Counted from the first letter of the stretch, positions 46,000 to 58,580 are shown. The stretch is 64,000 bases of DNA from Ilex aquifolium (GCA_951799425.1 OX637399.1:19442001-19506000); one strand, 5' to 3'. Program-made: numbers and translations. The notes: a model not told the origin generated them from the letters alone.

Positions 46000-48760
46000 C
46001 TAACAATGACCTAGTTGAGGATCCATGACCCGCATAGTGATGCTTTGAAGACATGAAGCATGTTAACACTCCCATAGTGGGGTTCAATGGAAAGATGGTT
46101 CTGCCAAAAGGAAGTATAATCATTCCCATCCGAGTCGGACCAGATGGAAAAATGACCAAATTTTTAGTCGTGGACGTCAACTCGTCTTACAACGCATTTA
46201 TGGGGCATACCTGGTTGCAATAAATTAAGGCGGTTCCTTTAAGTTACAACAAAGTCCTAAGTTTTCCAACAAAGGGAGGAGTTGTTGTCATTTGGGAAGA
46301 CTAGGTAAGGGCGAAAAGCTGTCTATTTGCTTCTGTAAGAGGAAAGGGCATGAGAGAAGATCAGGAGGAACCCGTAAATAATCCGGAAAAACGTTTGGTA
46401 GAAGATCTAAAGATAGTGCACTTAGAAGGGGATGCCAAGAAATACTTTTTAATCAAGTTCTCACTTACGGAGGATGAGCAGAGAACTCTACAAGGTCTGT
46501 TAATGAGAAACATATATGTGTTCACCTGGTGTCCTTATGAAATGCCTGCCATTGATCCCGAGGTTAATTTCCATCATCTGAACATTGATCCAAGCTTTAT
46601 ACCGATCAAACAAAAGCAAATGAGATCAGCACCGCAACATAGGGAGGCTGTTATTGAAGAAGTAGAGAAATTGCTCAAGGCACATTCAATCAAGGAAGTT
46701 CTATATTTATCTTTGTTGTCCAGCACTATGGTGGTTAAGAAAAAGAATAGAAAGTGGAGAGTTTATGTTGATTTCATAGACCTGAATAAGGCATGCTCTA
46801 AGGATAGCTTCCTTTTACCAAAGATCAATCAACTGGTCGATGCTATACTAGGCATGAACGAATTAGTTTCCTTGATGCATACAGAGGCTACTACCAAATC
46901 CCACTCTTGGAGTTTGATCAGGAAAAGACTTCGTTCAAAACTCCACAAGGGGTCTATTGCTATAAGGTAATGTCGCTCGGACTTAAGAATGTAGGAACCA
47001 CATACCAGCGATTAGTAACACGAATGTTCAAAGGAATGCTAGGAAACACCATTGAAGTGTACATTGACGATATGATGGTCAAAATCCAAGAAGCAACCAA
47101 CCACCTACCCGACCTGCAGAGGACTTTTGATGTGCTGCTAGAGTACTAGATGACACTTAATGCTTTAGGATGTGCCTTCGCATTTGGCTCGAGAAAATTC
47201 CTCGATTATCATATCATCAAATTAGGAATGAAGCCAATCCTGACCAGGTTAAAGTCCTTATGGATCTCCAATCACCGAAGAATGTGAAGGAGATACAAAG
47301 GCTTACTAGAATGGCAGCCATACTTAGCAGTTTCATGTCCAAATCTTTTGACAAGTGGAGGCCATTCTTCCAAGCACTAAGGACAAAAAAGGGGTGGAGT
47401 ATGGACCCAAGAGTATGAGAACGCTTTTAAAGACCTAAAGATGTATCTGGCAACACCTCCCTTATTGACTACTCCCACGCAAGAGGAGTAACTATACCTC
47501 TACGTAGCCATGTTCAAGCATGCCATCAGTAAAGCACTGATGAAATAATCTCAGAAGGAGATAAAACTGGTTTACTACATAAGCAAGTACCCTCCTCGAC
47601 GTAGAAACCAAGTATTTGACATTGGAAAAGCTAGCCCTAGCCCTCGTTAACTCGGATAGAAAGTTGAGACATTACTTCCAGGCTCATACGATCATGGTGC
47701 TAATAGATCAACCTCTGAAGGCTTGTTCAGAAAATCCGACCTATTTGGGAGGATATCAAAATGGGTGATAGAGCTAGGAGAATATGATGTTAACTTTGAA
47801 CCTCGAACTTCCATAAAAGGACAAGTGGTTGTCAACTTTCTGGCAGAGTTGGCCATTAAGATTTGTGGAATCCTTGATCAATTTTAGAAGGATCCTGGAG
47901 CCGAGGAGCCTGAAGAGGAAGGGAAAGATATACTTGAGAACATAGCCAAACAATATACATTGGGGAATATTCTTAGAATCCCCAGAAGGGGACATGCTGG
48001 AGAAAGTAATAATATTAGGGTTTAGCACATCCAATAACGAAGCAGAATATGAGGCCTTCTTTGCAGGAGCAAAACTCGCAGCACATTTGGGCGCTGAACA
48101 ACTAGAAATCTATTCCAATTCTTAAATCGCCATAAACCAATTAAAAGGGGAGCACACGACCCAAGATGAGTGGATGATATCATACAACAAATTGGCAACA
48201 ACAGAGTTGGGAAACATCCCTAACATAGTGGTACGAGAACCAGGACCAATCGAGCATCGAATAAGGAGTGTTGGCAGAAGTTTTCTCCACTGAGCTAGGT
48301 GCCAGTTGGATAGGCCCCATCATGCAATTCCTTAAATAAGGACAACTCCCCAATGATAGGAAAAAAGTTCATAAGATGAAGCTAAAAGCAACTAGGTTTT
48401 GAATATCACCCAATGGAGAACTCTATAGACAATCCTTCATAGGTCCATACTTGCTCTTTGTACATCCAGAAAAAGTTCAGAACTTCTTTTTTGAGATTCA
48501 TGAGGGGATTTATAGGGCATACTCTGGGGGAAGATCCTTGGCACATCGAGCAATTTTCCAAGGGAACTGGTGGCCCTATATGCAGAAGGACGCCCATAAA
48601 TATGTAAGACAATACGAGAAATGCTAAAGATTCTCCCCCATATCGAAACAACCATCAGAGGACCTAAATCCACTAGTGATCTCGTGGCCTTTTGCCTAGT
48701 GAGGGTTGGACATTGTTGGATTTTTTGGAACGGCAGTCCCAAGAATCATTGACGGCATGC
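46000..48760 (+). pseudogene. pol (fragment): Pol remnant of a Tat-lineage element with a second RNase H
   Basis: Plus strand. Protease tail YNAFMGHTWLQ (about 46190). RT from 46350: MVVKKKNRKWRVYVDFIDLN, KACSKDSFLLPKINQLVD, then after a frameshift FKTPQGVYCYKVMSLGLKN and active site VYIDDMMVK (about 47060). The first RNase H is decayed (47470-47820, KGQVVVNFLAELA). A second, archaeal-type RNase H follows (47990-48215: GFSTSNNEAEYEAFFAGAKL, QLEIYSNS, INQLKGEHTTQDEWMISYN). Then an integrase zinc region (GNWWPYMQKDAHKY, QYEKC). Homology stops near 48760 before the integrase core. RT followed by two RNase H domains marks the Tat lineage. LTRs were not found. Many stops. Confidence 0.85.
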
Positions 48761-48764
48761 GTAT

Positions 48765-50044
48765 AAGCAAATAGAAAAAAAATTTATTCAACTATTAACC
48801 CTATAAGACAAAATTAGAGTTTACCACTTGAAGCATGAACAGAGCGAAAAAAAACTAATGTAGATCAAGTAGTCGGCTCGATGGACCTCACGACTCATTA
48901 TTATATGCTTAATAATCTCCCTACATTTAAGATTATAGATGTCTATCAATTAATTAAATTACTAAAATTTATATTTAATTGACTTCTTTTTATCCTTGAG
49001 ATCTTACCACTCAACTTATTTTTCATGTCAGATAATTAAATCCACTTACAGGGTTTGACATGGACAAAACTTATGCGCTTCTTCAAGAGTACACCATCAA
49101 TCCATTTAAATACCAGAACATGGTTTCCTTTAATAATAACTTTCACACTCCATCTCGAGAGACCTATTTGGAATCTTAAAGATGGAAGTATAACTTGACA
49201 CGTGGTAATAACTGCGCATGTAATACAAGGAATCATTTAAAACCAATAATACCAACCAACAATCTCATAAAAGAGATAAACCATACAACTCTATGACAGA
49301 GTACACAATTCTGTAACTCAATACAATACAAAGAATTAGGAAATTCATCCCTTACATCAACAAGGAAACATACATTCTTGTACAATATGTACACAACCAG
49401 TTTCCTTAACCTCCCATCTCAACTCTGCTAGTGTTGTAGTGGACCCAACTCTAAACTTCAGCTCCCTAAAAACAAATATTTTCTTGAGTGTACTGCGCAT
49501 CATAATGAAAGAAAATATTAAAAAATATAGATAAAATATTATTTTACCAAAATATGTACACAATCGGAGGAGAACGTCAAAATCAAAGTGTTTTCAACTC
49601 ACTTTGAAATCTCATAATCACTGCCAATATACCAACATAATAAATAGTCCACATGTGCTGTGAGTTAACAACAACATTTAAGCAATGTCAGGCTATCAAC
49701 AACATTTAAGCAATGTCAAGTTATCTACAACATTTAAGCAATGTCAATCTGTCTCACGACAATTGCGCAGTGTCCAAATCAACAACATGTAAGCCATGTC
49801 AAGCTATCAAAAACTCTAGCACAGTGGATACTACTCAAATCACAAGCTTTTCAACAAAATATATTTGATCTATTATTTGCTCAACTTAACATAAATCAAG
49901 TCTTCAAAACATCATTTCACATAGTGAAATAGCTCATATTAGCCATATACTTTTATTTCCAATTATTATGAAGCAGTATACTTCACCTGTCACTGCCAAC
50001 CAACACACCACTTAGCTTTATGCTCGATCCCTAGTTGGAACTGA
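48765..50044. other. Unassigned stretch, perhaps the rest of the element C LTR
   Basis: Noncoding. Judging from the distance between the AGGTAG block and the LTR end in the other LTRs here (1.4 kb or more), the C LTR may run on into this region rather than stop at 50045, but no clear terminus was found. It holds a 28-bp tandem repeat at about 49668-49815. Confidence 0.4.
49668..49815. repeat. 28-bp tandem repeat
   Basis: Three good copies of ACAACATTTAAGCAATGTCA plus an AGNTATCA tail (49668-49745), then two decayed ones (GACAATTGCGCAGTGTCC and ACAACATGTAAGCCATGTCA). Confidence 0.85.
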
Positions 50045-51663
50045 TGTAATAGCCTCCGACCCTAACAATTTGCATATGCACAAATGCAAATAAGTATCAA
50101 CGCAAAAATAACTTAATTTATGCAAATAAATGCATATGAATATGTTTCCTGACGTTTCGTATTCACCACAACTTTACTTTAGTACCCAAGTCTAGAGACC
50201 AATTAGCCACTCAAGCATTTACAGACTCAATGAGTACCCTTTACAACCTCATACTAGAATGTAAACCCTTTTTGTCACTCAATCTATGTGCACTTACAAT
50301 TAGTTTAAAAAGATTTCGCAATCTCATTTTATACCATCAAAACCATCGTTTCGGACCACTATGCGTTACCGCACTCAAAATTGTAATCCGGATTTGTGAT
50401 TTCCAGCCCAAATTCAAAAACCCAATCATAAGTTTTAAAATATGCTAAAAATTCATAAATAATGTAAGACATGATTTCAAAAAGAATTTGAAAAACTTCG
50501 ACTAATCTGGAATTGAGAAATTCTACCTTGCGCTGCTTTTTGATCCGAAATAGCAAAAAATAAAACGATATTATTTTCAATTAAATTTCATACACATACT
50601 CAATTTACCTACCTAAGAATAAATATAAAATTTATTTTCCAAAACTCACCCAAAACTAGGTTGAATTAATCCCGGATGACAAAACAGTCATTTTACTCAC
50701 TATTTTGATTCGGCCGTTGGATCGATTTAAAATTTTACTAGGACCACCGCATAGACGTTACAGACTGACCAAAGGTTGTTCAAACACTGAACGCGCCGTC
50801 GGGGTGTCCAGGGGTCTCTTGTCCAACTTCATCTTCTTCCTCTAGTTTTTGACCAAGTCTGATTTTTCTTGTTTTTGGTTAACTTTGAGCACCTTTTTCT
50901 CTCTCATTTCTTCACATTTTTACATGATTCAAAAGCTTAAATTATACTTCTCCACACCTATTTTGTTATAGAAGTGTTGGTTTGCATTAAAAATCCTTTC
51001 AATTTTCTAAAAAGTGAGTCAAAGTAGGCTCAAGAGTCATAAAAACAGGCTGACTCTAACATGATTTTTCAACCAATGAACCAACTTTGGACGCCCATAA
51101 CTCCATCATTTCTCAAGATTTTTCAGTGATTCAAGAGCCTAAATTTCTCTTCTACAAACTTAGTTTTAAACCATATAAACCAAACCCCTCAAAGTTCCCT
51201 CAAACTCCACGAATTTGGGGTCAAAATTAGCTCAAAAGTTGATTTTCGAAACAAGGCCAGACTTGCAACTGACCATTTGACCCCCCCCCCCCCCCCCCCC
51301 AAACAACCTCTAAATCCAATTCTGAGGCCGGAAATGAATTCCTTGGGTTCAAATTAGCTAGACCCAAGTCCCCTTTCAAAGCTTAATCAAGTTTATCAAA
51401 AATCAAAATTTTAAAATTCAAACCCATGAGGGTTTCTTCATCCCACCACCACACACCACGACAACCCATAAAACCACCTTCAATCTTCATAACAAACACC
51501 CATAAATCATTTACAAACCATAATTCAAGCTAAAACCAAACCAAAACTCAAACTCATTTCTATAATTTTTTTTTATAATTACATACATATTAAAAATGCA
51601 CTATAAAAATATTTTCCTAATTTTTTATATCCACGTACTATGCATGTATGCTCGGGTTTCACA
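50045..51663 (-). repeat. 3' LTR of element C (low boundary uncertain)
   Basis: The minus-strand start, TGTGAAACCCGAGC at 51663, is firm because it directly follows a polypurine tract (AGGAGGGGAGAAT, 51664-51676). The end is less sure: TGTAATAGCCTCCGACC at 50045 could be the terminus, or the LTR could extend to about 49 kb. A C20 homopolymer lies at 51281-51300. Confidence 0.65.
51281..51300 (+). repeat. Poly-C tract, 20 bp
   Basis: Twenty consecutive C inside the LTR of element C, following GACCATTTGA. Confidence 0.95.
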
Positions 51664-51729
51664 ATTCTCCCCTCCTAAATAAAATTTCGTCCCCGAAATT
51701 TACTTACATGATGAAAACAGATAAGGATA

Positions 51730-53044
51730 TTAATCTTTCATATTCTCTTCAATTTCCCAAGTAGCATCCTCAAGTGAGTGACTCCTCCACAAGACCTTTA
51801 CTAATGGATTGGTCTTATTACGTAATACCTTCTCTCGAGGAGTCAAAATTTGTACTAGCTCCTCAATGTAAGTCAAATATTCTTTTAACTCTAAATGTTG
51901 CTCATCCAATACATGAGACGGGTTGAGTATATACTTCTGGAGCATAGAAACATGAAATACGTTATGTAAACGAGACAACTCCGAAGGTAAATATAATCGG
52001 TAAGCTGTAGCTTCAACCCTTCCTAGAATCTCATAGGGTCCAATGTTTCTCAGACTAAATTTTCCCTTCTTTCCAAATTTCAACGCATATTTTTCATCTC
52101 ATATTCTCATAAATGTTTGATCCCTCATTGCAGATCTTCAAATGTCTAATTTGCTTATCAACATAAGTATCACCTATCACAAATTTTAAATGTGTCCATT
52201 GCTTATCAATATACATTTTCTATTTGCTTTAAATAATATTTAGTCTTACTTGAATCACTCCATCTTTTTCTGTAATTATACATCTCAACTTAGGATCACA
52301 TATTTATGTTTCCCTAATATTACTCCAACACAGCGAAGTCCTTCACTTCTTACCTTAAAAGTACCTTATATGGTGTCATACCAATACTACTATGATAATT
52401 TTGATTAGAAGCAAACTCTATTCAAGACAAATAAGTATCCCGTCTACCTTTGAATTTCTAACATGCCAGTGCGAAGCATAACGTCAAAGTTTGAATAGCA
52501 TGCTCAGACTTCCAGTCAAATGAAAAATGATAAATTATATTGAACTTCAAAGTGTTATACCCAACATGTTGTAAACTAGGCCAAATTTAGTTGTAACTCT
52601 TGAATCTCAATCTACTTTACTAGATAAAGGTGTTCCACGCAATCATACACTCCCATGAAATAACTCCAAGCATACCTCAAGATGAATTTGTATGCCTAAT
52701 TACTAAAACTGACTAGCCCCTGTCAATCAACCCACAGTAACCCAAATAGATTCATGCCCAATCTGTATCCTGAAAGTTCTTATAAAGAATTTATAGTATA
52801 TGCTCCCATTTCCATTCAAACATTGAAAGAAGTTGTAATAAACTTATAGGATACTGATATCCAGTCTTTATCCATCAATGCATTACACATTGGCTACAAA
52901 TTCAACAATCTCTCTTTTCATTCTAGTCAACCAAAAATGTTTTCTCAAATCTCTATATAATTTCATACTCCCCGGATGCACAACATACCTAAAATGATAA
53001 GTTGCATCAATAATGTTTCTCTTCAATGTATTCTAGTTTGATAC
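51730..53044 (-). pseudogene. pol (fragment): Integrase and chromodomain end of element C pol
   Basis: The minus-strand frame 52083-51730 encodes the integrase tail (KFGKKGKFSLRNIGPYEIL, AYRLYLPSELSRLHNVFHVS) and a chromo-like end (NPLVKVLWRSHSLEDATWEI). Upstream, in broken frames (about 52870-53000), the integrase zinc region is visible as VVHPGSMKLYRDLRKHFWLT. The catalytic core between them has decayed beyond reading. The element is cut at 53044 by the insertion of 53045-62127 and resumes at 62128. Confidence 0.8.
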
Positions 53045-56000
53045 TGTGAAACCCTGGAAAAATTTAAACTTTGACGAACAAGGGCAAAATGGTAAATTGT
53101 CACTTCGGTACTAGTTGAAAAACTGAATTTTTCTAGATCTCGGATGACGAAACGGATTTCACCGTTGGATTCGTCTCGCGAAATCTAGTTACCACGTCGA
53201 ATTTCGTTGAATTCCGAGATAGTCGGATTTTTCGCGTTTTACGAGACGAACGGGCCTCGGGTGACCCCGTACACGAAATTTTTATAAAATTTTAAATTTT
53301 GGGGAAATATTAGAGGCAAGTTAAAATAAAAATAATTCGAACTTGAACCGGAGCGAAATTTAGTCGTTTCGGGATTAAAACGGACCCGGAATTAAAAGGG
53401 ACGTGTGGCCAATTGTGGGCCAAGTATTCTAAAAATATAAATAGGGGCCTAAAGTCTGAAAAATCAGACTTCTCCTTCACCAATTCAGCCGTTCCAGCCG
53501 AGAGAAAAGAAGAGAGGGAAAATGAGAGAAAACTCCACCTTCTCTCTACGATCTACTCCATTCTAGCGCTCAAATCGACTCGGGTCAAGAACAAGAGTTG
53601 TTCTACGCGTCGAGGGCTACGCGTGGGTACCAAAAACGACGGGTTTCACCGAACGTTGGAGGGCCGAAAATTTGGAAGTGAAGGATTCAAGCTTGCTTTG
53701 AGTTCTAGGAGCTTCCCACGGCGATTCTACACGCTACAAGAGGTAGGGTTTTCTTCCTACTTAGGTTTATTTCCAACCTAGGAAGGTTATATGGAATGGG
53801 TAGGTGTATATATATATGTATCACTTGCCTATTGTGGTTAATTGAGTGAAATGGGTATTGAGAATGGGTGGTATGATTTAAATCACATTCTCTAGTTTAA
53901 TGTACCACCAATGCATTTCATGTGTGGGTAATGGGTACCAAATGTGCTAAGCAAGGTTGGTATGAAATGGGAGTATATGTTTAATTGTTGAGTAAATTCC
54001 ATAAAGGAACTTGAAGTGTAGAAAATGGATATGGGAAAAATTGGTAAAGTGAAATTCTAAATGGAATTGACATTTAGAGGTGGTTGCTTTATAATTCTCT
54101 TGGGGGATTATGAAATGTGGATATTAGGAAATGGATAGAATAAATTCTATCTTGGTATAGTTATGTAGAAATCACTAGAAATGATTTCTTGAGTTTGATG
54201 ATGATAATCGATGTGTGTGGGCTATACCTCGTGGTTACATGACATTATGTTTATATGGTGTTTGATGAAATGCCTTAAAGGATAAAAGTTGTTATTTGAA
54301 CGAAAGTGGAATAACATGTTTGGGTGGTGTGATTCGCAATTGGAATCGTATGTTTTTAAGGAAATGAAGAATTGATTATAGGAATAACTTAAGCTAAATT
54401 TTAGTTTACAATTGGTATATGGAAGTTACTTGTATATCTTTGTGGAAGTGAATGAAATAGTGGACTGGTTTATAGCCTATTTCGGGGCTGCTATATAGCT
54501 TAATTTGGGGAATGTTTTGTGGATAACTAATGGACTATTTTTATGGTTGTTTGGGTTAAACTTATGGGCTGTTTTGGGCTTATTTCATGCTATGATGTTT
54601 ATGTGAAAGGAGTTGATGTAGGAGACTTTGTATAGGACTCTTACCTATGGTTGGTGACTTGATTAAATGGGGCCTTTACCTGTTGTTGGTGACATGATTA
54701 AATGGATGTTGAAAGTGGATACAATATATTCTATCTTGAAATGGTGGTGTAGAAATTACTTAGAGTAATTTCTTGTGATACATGATGACGTGTAGGATTC
54801 TTCCTATTTGGGATTATTCCTCACCTTAGTTGCTCATATGAGATGTTGGTATGGAAAAGAAGGGTGTTAGAGCCTTAACACTTACAAAATAATTAGAGAA
54901 ATGACTTAGATCACTTCCTTGATTAAATGCCTAGAATGATGTATTGATGAGTTTGCTATGTTAATTGCATGCTTATGTGATAACATGTTTGAAAATGGTT
55001 ATTGGATGAAATGTTGATATAGGCATGCTTGCTATATATTGATAATGTGTTGAATTATGGTATTTATGTGCTTATGATATGAAGTACCATGAATATGTAG
55101 ATTTATCTTGACATTGTTCATATGGCACTCATACATATCGAACATGTGGTTAGAGTGCAATTGGTACATTACATTGCATTCACATGGGTACATCACATTC
55201 ATGGTTATAAGACATGAGTATGTGTGGGTGAGTTGACATCGCATTCATGGGACATAGGCATGAGTGTGGGTGTGTGCATGTGTTGCGGATCAAACACCAA
55301 ATCTTGGTGGTTGGTATGTGAACTCGGGAAAGTCGGGATCGAAGATCCGACTGAGTTGCACGGTTGCATTGCATAAGGAAAACTTGTGTCGGGTAAAGCA
55401 AGTAGGGCTAGACACTCCCTCGAGTGAAAAACCCGGAACCACTGGTTCATACACTCCGACGGTGCAAGTCCAAAAAGTGTAGATAGGCCCACGGAGCCGG
55501 CGGTGCGATTCCAAAATCCGTTGCCCAGGAAGACACAAGATTTTGTTATATAAAAACACCCATCCAATGGGTAGCCTCAAACAATGATTTGATTTTTTTT
55601 AAAGACATAACTTTTATCTCAAACGATCATTGGGAGGGTTTTTCCGTCAATAGACGGGTTCATACACATTGGCTTTTGCATTGTGTTGTGTGAGTCGGGG
55701 AAGACTCGGGATAAGGTGCGTGAATGAGTTCCATCTCATATCATGGCATGACATAGCATAGCATGGTAGCTTTCTAACATTGAAGTCTATACTCTTGTTG
55801 GATTGGTTGATGCTTGTTGATTGTTGCTTGTGCGCATTTCATATGCACTTAGGTTGGGGAGTAGCCTCTGTAGGAGGATATCCTATTGAGCGTGGCTCAC
55901 CCTTCGTGGGACAACATTTTCAGGTGTGGGATATGCATGGGTGGAGGACCCTCATACGGGCTTCAAGGACAAAGAAAGCCGACTTGTGGCTTTTTATGGT

Positions 56001-56580
56001 CACTTTGTAAAGCTTTTGTAATCAAAATTCCATCTTGATATATATATTTATTGGGTTGTAATAGAACTTGTACAAACAATGTTTTATGTTAGAAACTTCA
56101 TTGTATAAGTTTTGGATGATTTTGAAGTGGTTTGAAATGGATTGGAAATGAAAAACAAAGGAAAAAGGCAAAACGGCCAAAATCGTACCGGTACGCGTAC
56201 CGGTACGGAGACAGACAGAAGGCAGAGCGTACCGGTACGTCGAGGTCCAGTGGGTACAGCGTACCGGTACGCGTACCGGTACACCCTCCAAATTTTTCTG
56301 AAATTTTATTTTATTTTTTTTGTTTTTGTTTGCCAATTTCTGGGCCTATTGTTTCCTTCCTTTAAAGGTTATAAATGGACAATAATTGGATGCCAATGGT
56401 GGTATATTGGATCTCGATAGGTTAACCAACCAAAAGAAGTTGGACTTGAAATTCTTTTATATATAATTATAAATCTCGGTAAAGGGAATGTGGTGACGTG
56501 GTGTCGGGTTAAGCGACATTCATGGGTATTTCCGCAGGTTGATGGATGATCAACGGACCCCCGGATTTTGGGGCGTCACA
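53045..56580 (+). repeat. 5' LTR of the gag-only element
   Basis: Starts TGTGAAACCC and ends GGGGCGTCACA. A TATA box (TATAAATAG, 53436-53444) is followed by a leader with a short dyad (TCTGAAAAATCAGA). The rest (about 3.1 kb) would be transcribed R/U5. A CGTACCGGTACG array is at 56184-56282 and a second TATA-like word (TTATAAATGG) near 56370. Confidence 0.95.
56184..56282. repeat. CCGG-palindrome array in the 5' LTR of the gag-only element
   Basis: CGTACCGGTACG at 56184, 56196, 56228 and 56260, and a last copy at 56272 whose final base is changed. The 3' LTR has the matching array at 61732-61830. Confidence 0.95.
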
Positions 56581-56583
56581 GCT

Positions 56584-56595
56584 TGGTATCAGAGC
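56584..56595 (+). other. Primer-binding site of the gag-only element
   Basis: TGGTATCAGAGC, three bases after the 5' LTR end. Confidence 0.9.
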
Positions 56596-56899
56596 ATAGG
56601 TATGCGATTTACCTAGGGCTTGATGGGGCATGGGTCTAGACCATTGCATTCCATGTGTATTCATGTTATGTGTTTTATTTGCTACATGATTATGTGTTAT
56701 GTGTAAATTGTATACATGGTAGAGTGTATATGGAAAATAAGAACACTAAGTTAGAAAACATAACATTGGAAGTGGAAAAAGGAATGAACGGGATGGTTCA
56801 TGGCGTAATTGTCTAGTAGTGAGGGGTACACGCATTACTAGGGAGACAATACCTTGGGATATTAAGTTAGTACTCTATTGCTATTTGACATGTGTGTAG

Positions 56900-57670
56900 A
56901 TGGCATATAGAGGAAGGGGACGTCTAGGCGGTGGACGGAACAACCAACCGCTACCGGCTTTGGACCAACAAGCCTATATGGAGGCTATGAGTACGATGGC
57001 TGCTAACCTAGCACAGGCAAGTGCCAATTTGAGCCAAGGGGCTCAAGCTATCCAAAGGAGTTTAAGTTCCATGGGCCATCAACGGCCATGGAAAAAGCAA
57101 AAGACATCGAGCCCACAAGAATCATCGGGGCAGGGCCGCGGCTATCAAGGCCAAAGTCAAGGGCAAACCTCCCAAAGTAGTGGGCACTTCAGGGTCCCCA
57201 GCCAAGCGGGGCAGGGGCCATGTTATCATTGTCGCCAAGTGGGGCATAAGAGGAGGGATTGTCCTCAGAGGCAGGGATCACAGGAGGGGGTTCAAGCCCA
57301 AAATCTTTTGTCCCAAGGAGGGAAGAAATTCAAGGGAACGTTTCAAGGAGGCCAGAAGACATGTTTCTATTGTCGACAACCGGGCCATAGGAGGAAGGAT
57401 TGCCCCCTGAGGCAAACCTCACAGAGTTCCGAGACTTCTCAATCCCAGTCGTCGGTGGGACTCACACAGGCACGTGTTGTTCTTCCCTATTCCACTAAGG
57501 ACCAGAGAAATCAGTCCCAACTACAGGGCGTTGTACAAGTCCCTAGTACGCCATGTGCGGAGACTCCGCAATCAGACCGAATGAGCCAAGGTATGGGCCA
57601 AGGCCAGGAACAAGACTCTGAAGCGACAACATTGGAGACCCAGGAGACAGTCTTTGACGTTACACCATAG
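56900..57670 (+). CDS. gag: Capsid-less Gag with two zinc knuckles (256 aa)
   Basis: Starts MAYRGRGRLGGGRNN, matching the leader of the Gag at 1028 almost residue for residue through residue 55 or so (DQQAYMEAMSTMAAN). It then jumps from IQRSLSSMGHQ straight to the Gln/Ser-rich basic linker. The whole capsid region (about 200 residues in the relative) is missing. Two CCHC knuckles follow, CYHCRQVGHKRRDC (residues 108-121) and CFYCRQPGHRRKDC (155-168); the relative shows one. The duplicated segment includes the following PLRQ/PQRQ. The frame is intact and ends at 57668-57670. Zinc knuckles bind RNA, so the product could still bind element RNA, but it should not form a capsid lattice by itself. 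Whether it is made is unknown. Confidence 0.85.
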   Translation: MAYRGRGRLGGGRNNQPLPALDQQAYMEAMSTMAANLAQASANLSQGAQAIQRSLSSMGHQRPWKKQKTSSPQESSGQGRGYQGQSQGQTSQSSGHFRVPSQAGQGPCYHCRQVGHKRRDCPQRQGSQEGVQAQNLLSQGGKKFKGTFQGGQKTCFYCRQPGHRRKDCPLRQTSQSSETSQSQSSVGLTQARVVLPYSTKDQRNQSQLQGVVQVPSTPCAETPQSDRMSQGMGQGQEQDSEATTLETQETVFDVTP

Positions 57671-58580
57671 AGTGAGTCGGGAGATCAGGCAACGACCCAC
57701 GGTACATCACTTATTCCTAATTTATGGGTACACGTGTTATTTGACTTGAGCGTGTCAAATACCGTTATTTTTTTTCATGTCTTGTGCATGGTACAGTTTT
57801 AAATATTGTAACCCTAGAAGAGTCCTCAGGGGTGAATTCCACCTTAGGGACTAGGGCCTGCATTGATCAGATACGAAGGTTGTGAGTTAGAGATCTCAGG
57901 GACTCTACTCACTATGGACCTTAGGGTCGTGGACATGTCGGGTTTGATGTCATCCTGAGAATGGACAGATTGACGGCACACTGAGTCGTCGGTGATTGTG
58001 ATCATCAGCGGGTCACTGTTTACACCTTGGGGTGTGTATGTTTTAAGTTTTAGGGAAAACACATGACGGTCACCTCAAGTAAAATATGAATTCCGTTGGA
58101 ACGGGTAGTTAATGGGTTAGCTAGCAAGCTTTACCCTAGGGAACGAGGTGAGACAGGAATTTAGTCCACCTCAGATGTGTAGGAGCTTACGAATGTTGTC
58201 TCCACGTAGGGAGGTAGACTTCAGTGTTAAGTTACACCCCGGTATGTTGTCTACTCTATGGCTCCTCATAGAAGGACACAGGTGGAGTTGTGAGAACTCT
58301 AGGTTGAATAAGGACTTCACTACCGAATGCTTCGCCTTGGGATGCTTCGGTACTATTGTCAAATTACAGAGGAGGTTAACTTATCTCCTATTCTAGTAGT
58401 TCCGGAATGGGACAGAGGTACACGGGGTATGTGGTGCCTTTACGGGCGGACTTGGTTGCATCTAGAACCTAGTTCGGGAGAGAGACGGATACATGTGGGA
58501 CAGTTTAGACAGTATTGTTGTAACTTAGACATATGGTCGAATATGCATGAGGGTGTGAATTTCGAGGACGAAATTCTTTT
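57671..58580 (+). pseudogene. pol (remnant): Collapsed protease/RT remnant of the gag-only element
   Basis: Broken frames keep order: a protease start (VLFDLSVSNTVI, where DSG/DTG is expected), the protease flap region (LRVVDMSGFDVILRMDRL, then DCDHQRVTVYTLG), a jump to the start of RT (SPRREVDFSVKLHPG, 58198-58244) and VELQEL-like pieces. About 150 bp later comes the extreme 3' end of pol (FEDEILLRGEE). Most of RT, all of RNase H and all of integrase are gone. It looks like a full gag-pol after large internal deletions, not an unrelated sequence. Confidence 0.75.
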
